From Opitutia bacterium UBA4506 (GTDB lineage Bacteria; Verrucomicrobiota; Verrucomicrobiia; Opitutales; Puniceicoccaceae), in NCBI GenBank assembly GCA_002388665.1, contig DGMY01000092.1:1-64000 (forward strand): a DNA stretch of 64,000 nt, in the 5' to 3' direction. The notes under the pieces are model-generated. The model did not search any database and was not told the DNA's origin. It saw nothing but the letters and a program-made list of their open reading frames with translations. This document shows positions 42,226 to 51,163 of this stretch, one piece after another. A program made the position numbers and the translations under genes. Numbering within the stretch: the stretch's first letter is position 1; each line of letters starts with the position of its first letter.

Positions 42226-44205
42226 ATGTCACTTTCTACCACAAAAACTGCGGCGCCTCCCAAAAGCGCCCCACACGAGCACGACTCTTCCAAAGCCGCC
42301 CGGAGCAATCTGGGCTTGGTTCGCCCCGACCATACCACCGGGTGGAAAGATTGGCTCACGACCGTCGATCACAAAAAGATCGGTGCAATGTACGCCATCT
42401 TTTCCCTCGCCTTCCTCATCGTCGGCGGAGTCGAAGCCCTGGCCATTCGAGCGCAACTCGCCTTTGCCGAGAATAATCTAGTCTCTGCGGAAACGTACAA
42501 TCAGCTCTTCACGATGCACGGCACCACCATGGTGTTCCTAGCCGTCATGCCGCTGAGCTCCGCCTTCTTCAATTTCCTGGTCCCTCTACAGATCGGCGCC
42601 CGTGATGTCGCCTTCCCCAGGCTCAATGCTTTCAGCCTCTGGACGTTTGTCGCAGGTGCGATTGTCATCAATCTGAGCTGGATTTTCCAGGCCGCCAACG
42701 CTTTCGGTTGGTTTACCCCCATTGATGGACGGACCGATATCGTTCCTTCCGCTGGTTGGTTTGGGTACGCGCCTCTCACTGGCGATCAGTACAGCGGTAT
42801 CGGGACCGACTTTTGGATTTTCGGTCTTCAAGTTCTCGGGATTGCCTCGGTTGCCGCCTCGCTGAACTTTATCGTTACCATCATTAATTTTCGGGCTCCC
42901 GGGCTCAAAATGATGCGCCTTCCGGTTTTTATCTGGATGACGCTGATCACTTCCTTCCTCATCATCTTCGCATTCCCTCCTATCACTGTAGCGCTGGGTG
43001 AGTTGATGTTCGACCGCGTTTTCGGTGCGAACTTCTTCCGCGTGGACCAAGGTGGACAACCCATTCTGTGGCAGCACCTTTTCTGGGTATTTGGACACCC
43101 CGAGGTGTACATCCTCATCCTTCCTGCGATGGGTATCGTCTCCGAGATCCTTCCTGTTTTCTCCCGCAAGCCCCTCTTCGGCTACTCGTTGATCGTTTTT
43201 TCGGGTGCGGTGATCGGGTTCCTCGGATTCGCCGTTTGGAGCCATCACATGTTTACTACCGGGCTCGGCAAGGTCGCCACTGCCGCTTTCTCGTTGTTGA
43301 CTATGGCGATTGCAGTCCCCACCGGCGTTAAGATCTTCAACTGGATCGGAACTCTCTGGGGCGGGCGGATTAAATTTTCCGTCCCCATGGTCTTTTCACT
43401 CGGATTCATCTGGATGTTTATGATGGGTGGTTTTTCCGGCATCATGCACTCCGCTGCCCCTGCCGATGCCCAGCAGCAAGACTCCTATTTCGTGGTGGCA
43501 CACTTCCACTACGTCCTCATCGGGGGGAGTATCCTCTCCCTCCTCGCAGGGATTTATTTCTGGCTGCCGAAGATGGTCGGAAAAATGTGGTACGGAAAAC
43601 TCGGCTATTGGGTCTCTGCTACCGTTGTGGTCGGGCTCAATGTAACCTTTTTCCCGATGCACTTCCTCGGAATGATCGGGATGCCCCGACGCACTCATAC
43701 CTACCTCGAGGGTACGGGTTGGCAGCCAATGAATTTGGTCTGTACGGTCGGCGCATTCATTCTCGCGGTCGGGATTTTCCTCTTCCTCTGGGACTTGATT
43801 CGCACGATTAGAAAGGGCCCGCCAGCCGGTGACGATCCATGGGACGGCCGAACCCTTGAATGGACCATTCCTTCCCCTCCTCCATCCTACAATTTTGCCC
43901 GGACTCCTATCGTCCACTCCCGTGACCCTCTCTGGGCTCACAAGCACGGGAAGGCATCTCTCAGGATCGGCTCCGTAGAACCCGACCCTCACGGTATTCA
44001 CATGCCCAGTCAGTCCTGGTTCCCTCTGCTCGCATCCGCTGGATTCTTTGTTCTCGGCCTAAGTATGGCCCTGAAACAGGCGGGCGTACCCTTCTGCGGG
44101 TACATTGCCATCGCAGGACTGGGAATTACAGTCCTCGGCATTTATCTCTGGGCTCTCGAGGGTCCAGGTGGTTTTCACGTTCATCCGGAAGAAACAAATT
44201 CATGA
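42226..44205 (+). CDS. ctaD: Cytochrome c oxidase subunit I
   Basis: Catalytic heme-copper subunit, 659 residues with about 12-14 helices. The heme and copper ligands are present: 'FTMHGTTMVFLAVMP' (low-spin heme His), 'VFGHPEVYILILP' (CuB His with the cross-linked Tyr), 'WSHHMF' (two CuB His) and 'VVAHFHYVLIGG' (both heme irons). The N-terminal 30 residues are a polar extension. The stop overlaps the ctaE start by 4 bases. Confidence 0.97.
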   Translation: MSLSTTKTAAPPKSAPHEHDSSKAARSNLGLVRPDHTTGWKDWLTTVDHKKIGAMYAIFSLAFLIVGGVEALAIRAQLAFAENNLVSAETYNQLFTMHGTTMVFLAVMPLSSAFFNFLVPLQIGARDVAFPRLNAFSLWTFVAGAIVINLSWIFQAANAFGWFTPIDGRTDIVPSAGWFGYAPLTGDQYSGIGTDFWIFGLQVLGIASVAASLNFIVTIINFRAPGLKMMRLPVFIWMTLITSFLIIFAFPPITVALGELMFDRVFGANFFRVDQGGQPILWQHLFWVFGHPEVYILILPAMGIVSEILPVFSRKPLFGYSLIVFSGAVIGFLGFAVWSHHMFTTGLGKVATAAFSLLTMAIAVPTGVKIFNWIGTLWGGRIKFSVPMVFSLGFIWMFMMGGFSGIMHSAAPADAQQQDSYFVVAHFHYVLIGGSILSLLAGIYFWLPKMVGKMWYGKLGYWVSATVVVGLNVTFFPMHFLGMIGMPRRTHTYLEGTGWQPMNLVCTVGAFILAVGIFLFLWDLIRTIRKGPPAGDDPWDGRTLEWTIPSPPPSYNFARTPIVHSRDPLWAHKHGKASLRIGSVEPDPHGIHMPSQSWFPLLASAGFFVLGLSMALKQAGVPFCGYIAIAGLGITVLGIYLWALEGPGGFHVHPEETNS

Positions 44206-44813
44206 GTCACGCTCACGACACTACCGCCCCGCTCGAACACGTTCCGACCGGGCTCGACAACAAGAAACTCATGATGTGGCTGTTTCTGGCCTCGGATTGT
44301 ATGTTCTTCGGGACGCTGATCACCACTCACTTGGTCTACCGAAAGATCTACGAGAACGTTGGCGTCGATCCGATCCACATTTTCGATATCGAACTGACGA
44401 CTGCCAGTAGCTTTATCCTGTTGATGAGTTCGCTCTTCATGGCGCTCGCAGTGTCCGCGATTCACAAGGGTTCCATCAAATCCTTCCGGTGGAATCTGGT
44501 CGGGGTCATCATTTTCGGTTCCCTCTTCCTCGCGGGTCAGGTCTACGAGTTTAACCATTTCGTCACTCATGCCGGGCTGACCATCTCTTCCGGGACTTTC
44601 GGCTCGACGTTCTACGTGATGACCGGAACCCACGGTGTTCACGTAGCCCTCGGTCTTCTCTGGCTCGTATCTTGGCTATGCTACTCATTCTCCCCGCGGT
44701 TCAATGCGCACCAACATGCAATCGACATCGAAACCGCGGGTCTCTACTGGCACTTTGTTGATATTGTCTGGATCGTGATCTTCACCGCGGTCTATCTCAT
44801 CGAATACGTTTAA
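44202..44813 (+). CDS. ctaE: Cytochrome c oxidase subunit III
   Basis: A 203-residue, five-helix protein matching subunit III of caa3 oxidases ('KLMMWLFLASDCMFFGTLI', 'VMTGTHGVHVALGLLWLV', 'AGLYWHFVDIVWIVIFTAVY'). It binds lipid and supports proton uptake of subunit I. Starts inside the ctaD stop (ATGA) and ends 15 bases before ctaF. Confidence 0.96.
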   Translation: MSHAHDTTAPLEHVPTGLDNKKLMMWLFLASDCMFFGTLITTHLVYRKIYENVGVDPIHIFDIELTTASSFILLMSSLFMALAVSAIHKGSIKSFRWNLVGVIIFGSLFLAGQVYEFNHFVTHAGLTISSGTFGSTFYVMTGTHGVHVALGLLWLVSWLCYSFSPRFNAHQHAIDIETAGLYWHFVDIVWIVIFTAVYLIEYV

Positions 44814-44828
44814 GACCACTTTACCACT

Positions 44829-45218
44829 ATGTCTCATTCCGCAGACCCCAGCATGGATCGCGAGTTCCTACTCGCAGAACAAAAGAAGTATTTCACCTTC
44901 ATGAACCTCGCGTTCCTGATGACAGCTCTCACAGGAATTGAGCTCGTGATCATCTTTCTCCCCTTCCCCGGATCCATCCTCATTTTCGGATCCCTCGTCT
45001 TCCTCTCCTTGATTAAATTCATCGGGGTCATCTTCTGGTTCATGCACCTAATCTATGACGGGAAATTATTGACGTTGATTTTCCTCTTCGGGATGGTTCT
45101 CGCATCCGGTACTTCGACGGCTCTCCTCTTCATTTTCAATTCCGACCGGGTCGACCAGACTCTCCCCTTCTATGAGGAGGGAATCATCGCCCATGAGGCG
45201 GGTCCCGGCGGACACTAA
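44829..45218 (+). CDS. ctaF: Cytochrome c oxidase subunit IV-like membrane protein
   Basis: A 129-residue protein with three helices ('FMNLAFLMTALTGIELVIIF', 'FLSLIKFIGVIFWFMHLIYD', 'LTLIFLFGMVLASGTSTALL'), the pattern of the small fourth subunit of bacterial aa3/caa3 oxidases. Last gene of the ctaCDEF operon. A short GAATCC/GGATTC hairpin follows at 45236-45254. Confidence 0.88.
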   Translation: MSHSADPSMDREFLLAEQKKYFTFMNLAFLMTALTGIELVIIFLPFPGSILIFGSLVFLSLIKFIGVIFWFMHLIYDGKLLTLIFLFGMVLASGTSTALLFIFNSDRVDQTLPFYEEGIIAHEAGPGGH

Positions 45219-45369
45219 GACGACAGTGCCCCCCCGAATCCATCCTAAGGATTCACTTTAGGTAGGTCGCGGAAGCAGGCACTTTTCAAAGCATTCCGAA
45301 TCAAGTACGGAAAACTACCGCTGTCCTTGCCAAATGTGGGGTCCGCGGTAACCCTCCCCTTGAATTCAC

Positions 45370-47100
45370 ATGAATGTAATTTTTCGAGTTTCTTCCTACC
45401 TATTCCACTACAGAGGCCTCTTTGCCGCAACCCTCGGGCTAGCGATCGGCACGGCTGCGTTCGCGATTTCTGTCCCGAAGATCATTCAGTTCATCGTCGA
45501 CAACTACATCGCGGCCCGCGAGACGAACATGCTCCTCATCGGAGTCGGGGTAATCCTCACGGTCTATATCTTCCGCGAGGTCCTGAACTGCCTACGAATC
45601 CGCCTCAACAACACCCTCGAGCAGAAAGTCCTCCTCGACCTCAGACAAGACCTCCACAACAAACTTCTTTGCCTCCCCATCGGGTTCTTCGACCAAAGAA
45701 AAAGTGGAGATGTTGCCTCCCGGGTCATTGACGATGTGTCTGAGGTAGAACGAGCCCTGCTCGATGGAACTGAGCAAGGATCCGTCGCCCTCCTTACCAT
45801 TTTCGGGATCACCATAATCCTGTTTACCATGCAGCCTCTCCTGGCACTCCTGGTCATACTGCCAGTCCCCATCCTCGGATTCCTCGCTTACGGCCACTCA
45901 AAGGCCACCCGAAAAAATTGGCGAGAGGTTCGCGATAGCTCCGGACTCCTGAACAGCCTCTTGGTCGAAGATATTCAAGGCAACCGCCTCATCCAGAGCT
46001 TCAATCTAACTGAGCGCGAATCACAACGCTTCCGCGATCAGTCTCTCGACCTCCGCAAGAAGACTCTCAAAGCGATGTTCAGGTACTCCAAGTACATTTC
46101 GTCAGTCCAATTCATTTCCAGCCTCGGCGTTATCGCTGTAGTCGGCGTAGGCGGATGGATGACCATAGAGAACAAACTGACAATGGGGCAATTCGTCGCG
46201 TTCAACGTCTATTGCACGATGCTCTATCAACCCATTTTCCAACTGAACGCCCTGAACCACATGATCTCAGCAGGCAAAGCTGCCGGTGAGCGCGTTTTCG
46301 AGATCCTCGACCACCCCGTAGACATTCAAAATTCAGAAAACCCAAAATCATTTCCAGCACCACCTGTCTCGGTAGACTTCAATGCGGTGGACTTCTCCTA
46401 CGCCGAAAGAAGCCCCGTTCTAAACAATTTCAACCTAACCCTACCCGAAGGAAAGGTCACCGCCATCGTCGGCCATACCGGAGCAGGCAAGAGCACAATC
46501 GCCAATCTGATCCTCCGCTACTACGACACAACGGAAGGAAACGTTCAAATGAACGGTATCGACGTCCGCAATATCGAATTAGGTTCCCTACGCAGTCAGA
46601 TCGGCGTAGTCTCCCAAGACCCCTTCCTCTTCGACGCCTCCGTACGCGACAACCTCCTCTTAGCTAGAGTCGACGCTTCCGAGGAGGAAATTTGGCAAGC
46701 CCTGGAAGGAGCCTCCGCAGCAGACTTTGTAAACCGCCTCCCCAACCGCCTCGACACAAGGATAGGAGAACGGGGAATCCGCCTAAGTATGGGCGAAAAA
46801 CAACGCCTAACCATAGCCAGAGTCCTCCTAAGAAATCCCCCGCTAGTAATCCTCGATGAAGCCACCTCCAGCGTAGACACAATCACCGAACGCCAAATTC
46901 AAGAAGCGTTGGACAAACTAGTCCAACACCGCACAGTCCTAGTAATTGCCCACCGACTGTCGACAGTCCGCCGAGCCGACCAGATCGTAGTCGTCGAACA
47001 CGGCACCATACTAGAAAAAGGAACACACGACGACCTCCTTAAAACAGACGGTCACTACGCCAAACTCTGGCAACATCAAACCGACCTCCTACCCACCTAA
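45370..47100 (+). CDS. ABC exporter, fused permease-ATPase (MsbA-like half-transporter)
   Basis: A 576-residue half-transporter with six helices (about 15-310) and a nucleotide-binding domain: Walker A 'GHTGAGKST', Q-loop 'VVSQDPFLFD', signature 'RLSMGEKQRLTIARVLL' (LSMGE in place of LSGGQ), Walker B 'LVILDEATSSVD' and H-loop 'VIAHRLSTVRRAD'. It would act as a homodimer or with another half-transporter and export a lipid or drug. Codon choice shifts in the last third towards CTA, GTA, ATA and AGA, unlike the first two thirds. Confidence 0.92.
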   Translation: MNVIFRVSSYLFHYRGLFAATLGLAIGTAAFAISVPKIIQFIVDNYIAARETNMLLIGVGVILTVYIFREVLNCLRIRLNNTLEQKVLLDLRQDLHNKLLCLPIGFFDQRKSGDVASRVIDDVSEVERALLDGTEQGSVALLTIFGITIILFTMQPLLALLVILPVPILGFLAYGHSKATRKNWREVRDSSGLLNSLLVEDIQGNRLIQSFNLTERESQRFRDQSLDLRKKTLKAMFRYSKYISSVQFISSLGVIAVVGVGGWMTIENKLTMGQFVAFNVYCTMLYQPIFQLNALNHMISAGKAAGERVFEILDHPVDIQNSENPKSFPAPPVSVDFNAVDFSYAERSPVLNNFNLTLPEGKVTAIVGHTGAGKSTIANLILRYYDTTEGNVQMNGIDVRNIELGSLRSQIGVVSQDPFLFDASVRDNLLLARVDASEEEIWQALEGASAADFVNRLPNRLDTRIGERGIRLSMGEKQRLTIARVLLRNPPLVILDEATSSVDTITERQIQEALDKLVQHRTVLVIAHRLSTVRRADQIVVVEHGTILEKGTHDDLLKTDGHYAKLWQHQTDLLPT

Positions 47101-47164
47101 ACACTCCAAATCCGAAAGACGTCCCTAAGGTTTACTGTGTCTGGTATATTTATATTGACACTAG

Positions 47165-47176
47165 CTTGGAATTCCA
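47165..47176. repeat. Perfect 12-bp palindrome before the transposase start
   Basis: TTGGAATTCCAA is fully self-complementary and ends two bases before the ATG of the transposase. It could be an operator, a recognition site for the enzyme, or chance (it contains an EcoRI-like core). No second copy was noticed beside the gene. Confidence 0.4.
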
Positions 47177-47177
47177 A

Positions 47178-48146
47178 ATGCTGATTCCTATGAGGCGCAG
47201 GCGAATCACTTCACTACATCCCATAGGTTATTATCATTTGATGAGCCGGACGGTTAATGGGGAAGCTTGGTTTGGGGACAATGAACGAGAGGTTCTTCGG
47301 AAAATGATCCACCAAGTGTCTGACTTTTCAGGCATACGGGTCATTACTTATGCTGTGATGAAGAACCATTTTCATTTGTTGGTAGAAGTTCGAAGAGAGG
47401 TCGAAATATCCGATGCTGAGTTGGTTCGACGATACCGGGTACTATATCCCTCCCCTACTCTGTGGCAGCCTATGTCTGCTGACGCGCTCGCTAAGATCCT
47501 TGAGGAGGATACGATTGAGGCCCGACAGATACGGTCGGGATTGTTGAGGCGGATGCATGATGCGTCCTGGTTGATGAAGACGCTGAAACAGCGTTTTTCG
47601 AACTGGTTTAACAAGAGCCGTGACCGATTTGGCCCAGTTTGGGCGGAACGATTTAAAAGTGTTCTGGTCGAAGGGGATTTCAAAACCCTCCGAACCGTGG
47701 CCGCATATATCGATCTGAATAGTGTCCGGTCGGGGATTGTTGAGGACCCAAAGGACTACCGATTCTGTGGTTACAGTGAAGCTGTTGCTGGTCATCAACG
47801 CGCACAGGAAGGGCTATTGGGGCTGGATCTTGACCTAGCGAAGTATCGAAAGATTCTCTTTGGAGCGGGAATGGCACCCAAGGATGGAAAAGAATCGATA
47901 TCCCGGGAGGATGCCTTGAAAGTTCTTGAAAGTGAAAACGGTGAGTTGCCGTTGCACGTGCTTCTGCGTTGTCAAATACGGTACTTCTCGGAGGGAATCG
48001 CGCTGGGGTCCTGCGAGTTCGTTGAAGAAATTACTGAACGAATCAATCGCTATCGAAAGCGACCCGCGCGCCCTCATTTCATCCATGGGTTTCCGGGGCA
48101 GTTTCTCTGTGCTCTCAAAGCGATCCGCAAGAACACCTATCGATGA
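47178..48146 (+). CDS. REP-associated tyrosine transposase (RAYT, Y1/HUH family)
   Basis: A 322-residue single-strand transposase of the IS200/REP family. The N-terminal domain has the family pattern 'GYYHLMSRTVNGEAWFG', the HUH motif 'MKNHFHLLVEV', and a later 'WNKSRDRFG'-type region 'WFNKSRDRFGPVWAERFKSV' leading to 'YIDLNSVRSGIV'. A C-terminal extension of about 120 residues follows. Such proteins are usually single-copy, immobile, and act on REP hairpins scattered in the genome. No flanking REP or terminal repeats were seen here. The ATG at 47178 is chosen; another lies four codons later. Confidence 0.88.
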   Translation: MLIPMRRRRITSLHPIGYYHLMSRTVNGEAWFGDNEREVLRKMIHQVSDFSGIRVITYAVMKNHFHLLVEVRREVEISDAELVRRYRVLYPSPTLWQPMSADALAKILEEDTIEARQIRSGLLRRMHDASWLMKTLKQRFSNWFNKSRDRFGPVWAERFKSVLVEGDFKTLRTVAAYIDLNSVRSGIVEDPKDYRFCGYSEAVAGHQRAQEGLLGLDLDLAKYRKILFGAGMAPKDGKESISREDALKVLESENGELPLHVLLRCQIRYFSEGIALGSCEFVEEITERINRYRKRPARPHFIHGFPGQFLCALKAIRKNTYR

Positions 48147-48254
48147 TGGAGCCTGCCTACGCCGAAGTATTTCAAACTGAAATTCCACCCTTGCATCCAA
48201 AGCGGAACTCTTCATTATTCCCTGTTTTTCCAATTTCCAAACAATTATAGAGCC

Positions 48255-48470
48255 GTGAGAGACGATTACCTGAAAGCCGCGCGCAAAAAAATTCCTGATC
48301 CAAACATCCTGGTTAATGTGGTTTCCCGCCGCGTGAAGCAGTTGAAAAGCGGATTTAAACCACTCATTGAGTCGCTGGAGCGTCTTGATCCAGAAGACAT
48401 CGCGTTACGCGAGATCATCGAAGATAAGATCACCTACCAACTCTTCGATCCTGAAGAAGAAAAGGTTTGA
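48255..48470 (+). CDS. rpoZ: RNA polymerase omega subunit
   Basis: A 71-residue protein with the omega core 'NILVNVVSRRVKQLKSGFK' followed by 'ALREIIEDKI'. Omega helps assemble and stabilise the beta' subunit. It starts at a GTG. The N-terminus is short, as in related phyla. It lies on the same strand as smpB, with a terminator between them. No spoT or gmk gene is adjacent, in contrast to enterobacteria. Confidence 0.82.
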   Translation: MRDDYLKAARKKIPDPNILVNVVSRRVKQLKSGFKPLIESLERLDPEDIALREIIEDKITYQLFDPEEEKV

Positions 48471-48513
48471 CCAGTCTACATTTCGGTTAGAAGCCGAAGG
48501 TACTGTTCTGACA

Positions 48514-48537
48514 AGCGGGGATTCCCCGCTTTTTTTC
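48514..48537 (+). terminator. Rho-independent terminator after rpoZ
   Basis: AGCGGGG (48514-48520) pairs with CCCCGCT (48524-48530) around a three-base loop and is followed by TTTTTT and CT. A textbook terminator 44 bases after the rpoZ stop and just before smpB. Confidence 0.92.
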
Positions 48538-48565
48538 TTCTCGGATCGAATGACAATTTCTGGCT

Positions 48566-49045
48566 GTGGCACGCACTAAGAAGAGCAACGAACCGACTGA
48601 AATACGCAACCGCCGCGCGTTTCACGATTACCATATCCATGATAAATTTGAGGCCGGATTGATGCTTCAGGGTACGGAAGTGAAGTCAATTCGGATGGGG
48701 AAGGCTCAGATTCAGGACGCATTCGTACGCTTTGATAAAGAAGAACCTGTTCTCTATCACGCCTACATTGACGAGTACGCATTCGGGAACGAAAACAATC
48801 ATGCCCCCCGCCGTCCGCGAAAGCTTCTCCTGAACAAACGGGAGATTCGGAAAATTCGCGATGCGGTACAAATGGGAGGAAAGACTGTCGTTCCTCTAAA
48901 GATGTACTTCACTCGAGGACGTCTAAAAGTGGAGATCGCGATCGCATCGGGTAAGAAGCTTCACGATAAACGGGAGACTCTAAAAAAGAAAGAAGCAGAT
49001 CGTGAAGCCCGACGGGCCGTCCGCGAAACCCAACGCTTCGGTTAA
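48566..49045 (+). CDS. smpB: SsrA-binding protein
   Basis: A 159-residue partner of tmRNA in rescue of stalled ribosomes. Family landmarks are 'NRRAFHDYHIHDKFEAG', 'GTEVKSIRMGKAQIQDA', 'RPRKLLLNKREI', 'LKMYFTRGRLKVEIAIA' and the basic tail 'HDKRETLKKKEADREARR'. The start is a GTG at 48566, and the length is normal. The tmRNA gene itself is not seen in the window. It ends 4 bases before thrB. Confidence 0.96.
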   Translation: MARTKKSNEPTEIRNRRAFHDYHIHDKFEAGLMLQGTEVKSIRMGKAQIQDAFVRFDKEEPVLYHAYIDEYAFGNENNHAPRRPRKLLLNKREIRKIRDAVQMGGKTVVPLKMYFTRGRLKVEIAIASGKKLHDKRETLKKKEADREARRAVRETQRFG

Positions 49046-49049
49046 TCTC

Positions 49050-49961
49050 ATGGAAACAAAATCCATTGAATTGCGGCTTCCCGCGTCTACCTCAAACTGT
49101 GGTCCCGGATTCGACGCTCTGAGCATCGGACTGAAACTCTACAATTTCTGCCGGCTCACGCTGCGCGCAGACAACCAAGTCAACGTGATTGGGGGAGATG
49201 CTTCGGGACTGGAAGAAATGTGCCGGGATGCCTCTGATTATTTCTTTGCCGAGACGAACCTCCCGAAACTTGGCTACGACTTTGAGATATGGGGAGAGAT
49301 CCCGCCCGAGCGTGGACTCGGCTCGAGTTCCACAGTTCTCGGTGGAGTATTCCTCGCGCTTAACCACCTTCACGACAGCCCTTTGGATGAGCATGCGTGC
49401 GTCCGATCATTGGCGCGCCTCGACAATGCACCCGACAATGTCTGCGCTCTCGTCCGCGGTGGTTTCTGTGTCTCTCGCATCGATCCGGAATCTGGCGAAT
49501 ACGTCGATTCCTTTCACTTTCCAGTAAACGACGAGCTCAGTTTGGTTGTCGCTTCTCCCGAAATTCGCGTCCGTACCCGGGACGCCCGCGCCATTCTTCC
49601 GGATTCACTCGAATTTTCCGAAGTTGTCTCCAGCCTGAACGGCTTGGCCTACCTAGTCTCGGCATTCGCAAAAGGAGACTACGAACGCCTTCGCGGCAGT
49701 ATGGCCGACCGCATCCACCAGCCTTTCCGCAGAGCTCTGAATCCATTTGTGGACGAAGCGATTGAAGCTGGGGTCGAAGCTGGAGCCTATGCCGGATGGC
49801 TTAGCGGGAGTGGCTCCAGTGTGGTTTGTGCATCCCCCGCTGATCATGCCCTCACGGTAAGGGAAGCGATGGAATCTGTATACCGCGCAAACGGGATTGC
49901 CTGCCGCCTTCACAATCTCGCTGCAGACAACGAAGGTGCGACGGTTCTGGACAATGAATGA
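49050..49961 (+). CDS. thrB: Homoserine kinase (GHMP family)
   Basis: A 303-residue kinase that phosphorylates homoserine in threonine synthesis. Visible are the N-terminal 'PASTSNCGPGFDALSIGL', the ATP loop 'PPERGLGSSSTVLGGVFLAL' and the C-terminal 'GWLSGSGSSVVC'. GHMP kinases of other specificity share these motifs, but length and 'NCGPGFD' fit ThrB. The ATG at 49050 is the family start. It overlaps the following methyltransferase by 8 bases. Confidence 0.85.
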   Translation: METKSIELRLPASTSNCGPGFDALSIGLKLYNFCRLTLRADNQVNVIGGDASGLEEMCRDASDYFFAETNLPKLGYDFEIWGEIPPERGLGSSSTVLGGVFLALNHLHDSPLDEHACVRSLARLDNAPDNVCALVRGGFCVSRIDPESGEYVDSFHFPVNDELSLVVASPEIRVRTRDARAILPDSLEFSEVVSSLNGLAYLVSAFAKGDYERLRGSMADRIHQPFRRALNPFVDEAIEAGVEAGAYAGWLSGSGSSVVCASPADHALTVREAMESVYRANGIACRLHNLAADNEGATVLDNE

Positions 49962-50430
49962 GCCACTCCTGCAGGTAGCACTGCGCTGCCCAGAGATACC
50001 TCAAAATACTGGCAATGTGGGACGACTGTGCGCAATCACTGGTGCGCGCCTACACCTGATCCACCCTCTCGGTTTTACGATCACCGATCGTCATTTAAAG
50101 CGGAGCGGGATGGACTACTGGCATTCCCTGGATCTCCAGGAGCACAAGGATTGGGAGCACTTTCAGGACAACGTGCGCGGCACTCGTATCTGGCTATTCA
50201 CAACCAAGGCCACTCGCAGCTATTGGGATGTCGAATACCGTCCCGGTGACCTACTTCTTTTCGGAAACGAAGGACATGGCTGCCCTGACAACGTCCATGA
50301 CGCAATCGGTGATGAACACCGGGTACGCATACCTCACCCGCGGTCTGATCTCCGCTCGATCAACCTCGCGACCAGCGTGGGCATTGCAGTGTATGAAGGC
50401 CTTCGCCAATTGAGAGGACCTTCGCTCTAA
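49954..50430 (+). CDS. trmL: tRNA (cytidine/uridine-34-2'-O)-methyltransferase
   Basis: A 158-residue SPOUT methyltransferase that methylates the wobble ribose of leucine tRNAs. Trefoil-knot motifs are in place: 'EIPQNTGNVGRLCA', 'LLLFGNEGHGCP' and 'SINLATSVGIAVYEGLRQL'. The ATG at 49954 lies inside the end of thrB (8-base overlap), indicating coupled translation. It is convergent with pdxH, 11 bases apart. Confidence 0.94.
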   Translation: MNEPLLQVALRCPEIPQNTGNVGRLCAITGARLHLIHPLGFTITDRHLKRSGMDYWHSLDLQEHKDWEHFQDNVRGTRIWLFTTKATRSYWDVEYRPGDLLLFGNEGHGCPDNVHDAIGDEHRVRIPHPRSDLRSINLATSVGIAVYEGLRQLRGPSL

Positions 50431-50441
50431 CAGTCGCTCCC

Positions 50442-51083
50442 CTACGGGCTCAAGCGGGCCACATCCCAGCGACCATCCGCCTGAACCCGATACTCGAAAC
50501 GGTCGTGCAACCGGCTCGGCCTCCCCTGCCAGAACTCGATTCGCTGTGGCCGCAAACGGTAGCCACCCCAAAAATCCGGTAAAGGTATCTCACCCTCGCC
50601 AAACTTCCGCTTCATCTCTTCGAGTTTCATTTCGAGAAATTTCCTCGAAGTAATAACCGAGCTCTGATCGGACACCCACGCACCTAATCGGCTGCCGCGA
50701 GGACGACTGGCAAAATAGCGCAAAGATTGAAGAGTCGAAATTTTCTCACATTCCCCCTCCACAATTACCTGCCGCTCCAGGTCGATCCACGGGAAGAGAA
50801 TTGATGCGGCCGCATTCCCGGCCAATTGCTTAGCCTTCCGACTCCGATAATTGGTAAAAAACACAAACCCATCCTCGTCAAAAGCCTTCAACAGGACCAT
50901 TCGCTGTGACGGACGCCCACTCTCGTCGACTGTGGCTAGTGAGATCGCATTGGGTTCGTTGAGTTCGGCCTCCTTCGCCTGATTGAACCAGGATCGAAAC
51001 TGATCGACCGGATGGGCCGCGAGATCTTCACGATTCAACCCAGCCTGAGTATACTCCCTGCGCAATGATCCAATATCTACCAT
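50442..51083 (-). CDS. pdxH: Pyridoxamine 5'-phosphate oxidase
   Basis: FMN enzyme of 213 residues that makes pyridoxal 5'-phosphate. Landmarks: 'SQRMVLLKAFDEDGFVFFTN', 'SRKAKQLAGNAAASILFPW', 'RQVIVEGECEKI', 'SRLGAWVSDQSSVI', 'WGGYRLRPQRIEFWQG' and C-terminal 'WDVARLSP' (usually RLAP/RLSP). The ATG at 51083 is chosen over an upstream codon with a Pro-rich leader. It is divergent from the lpt operon. Confidence 0.96.
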   Translation of the reverse strand: MVDIGSLRREYTQAGLNREDLAAHPVDQFRSWFNQAKEAELNEPNAISLATVDESGRPSQRMVLLKAFDEDGFVFFTNYRSRKAKQLAGNAAASILFPWIDLERQVIVEGECEKISTLQSLRYFASRPRGSRLGAWVSDQSSVITSRKFLEMKLEEMKRKFGEGEIPLPDFWGGYRLRPQRIEFWQGRPSRLHDRFEYRVQADGRWDVARLSP

Positions 51084-51163
51084 TCGGCTCACATTGACAG
51101 ATTCTGGACGCTGGGGCAAACCCACCGTTGCTATCCCTTCAAATTCGGCATAGGATCCCCTCT

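Noticed and set aside
42586..43248. A charged 220-codon frame opposite ctaD
   Set aside because: Antisense of a membrane protein gene regularly gives long charged frames; no independent support.
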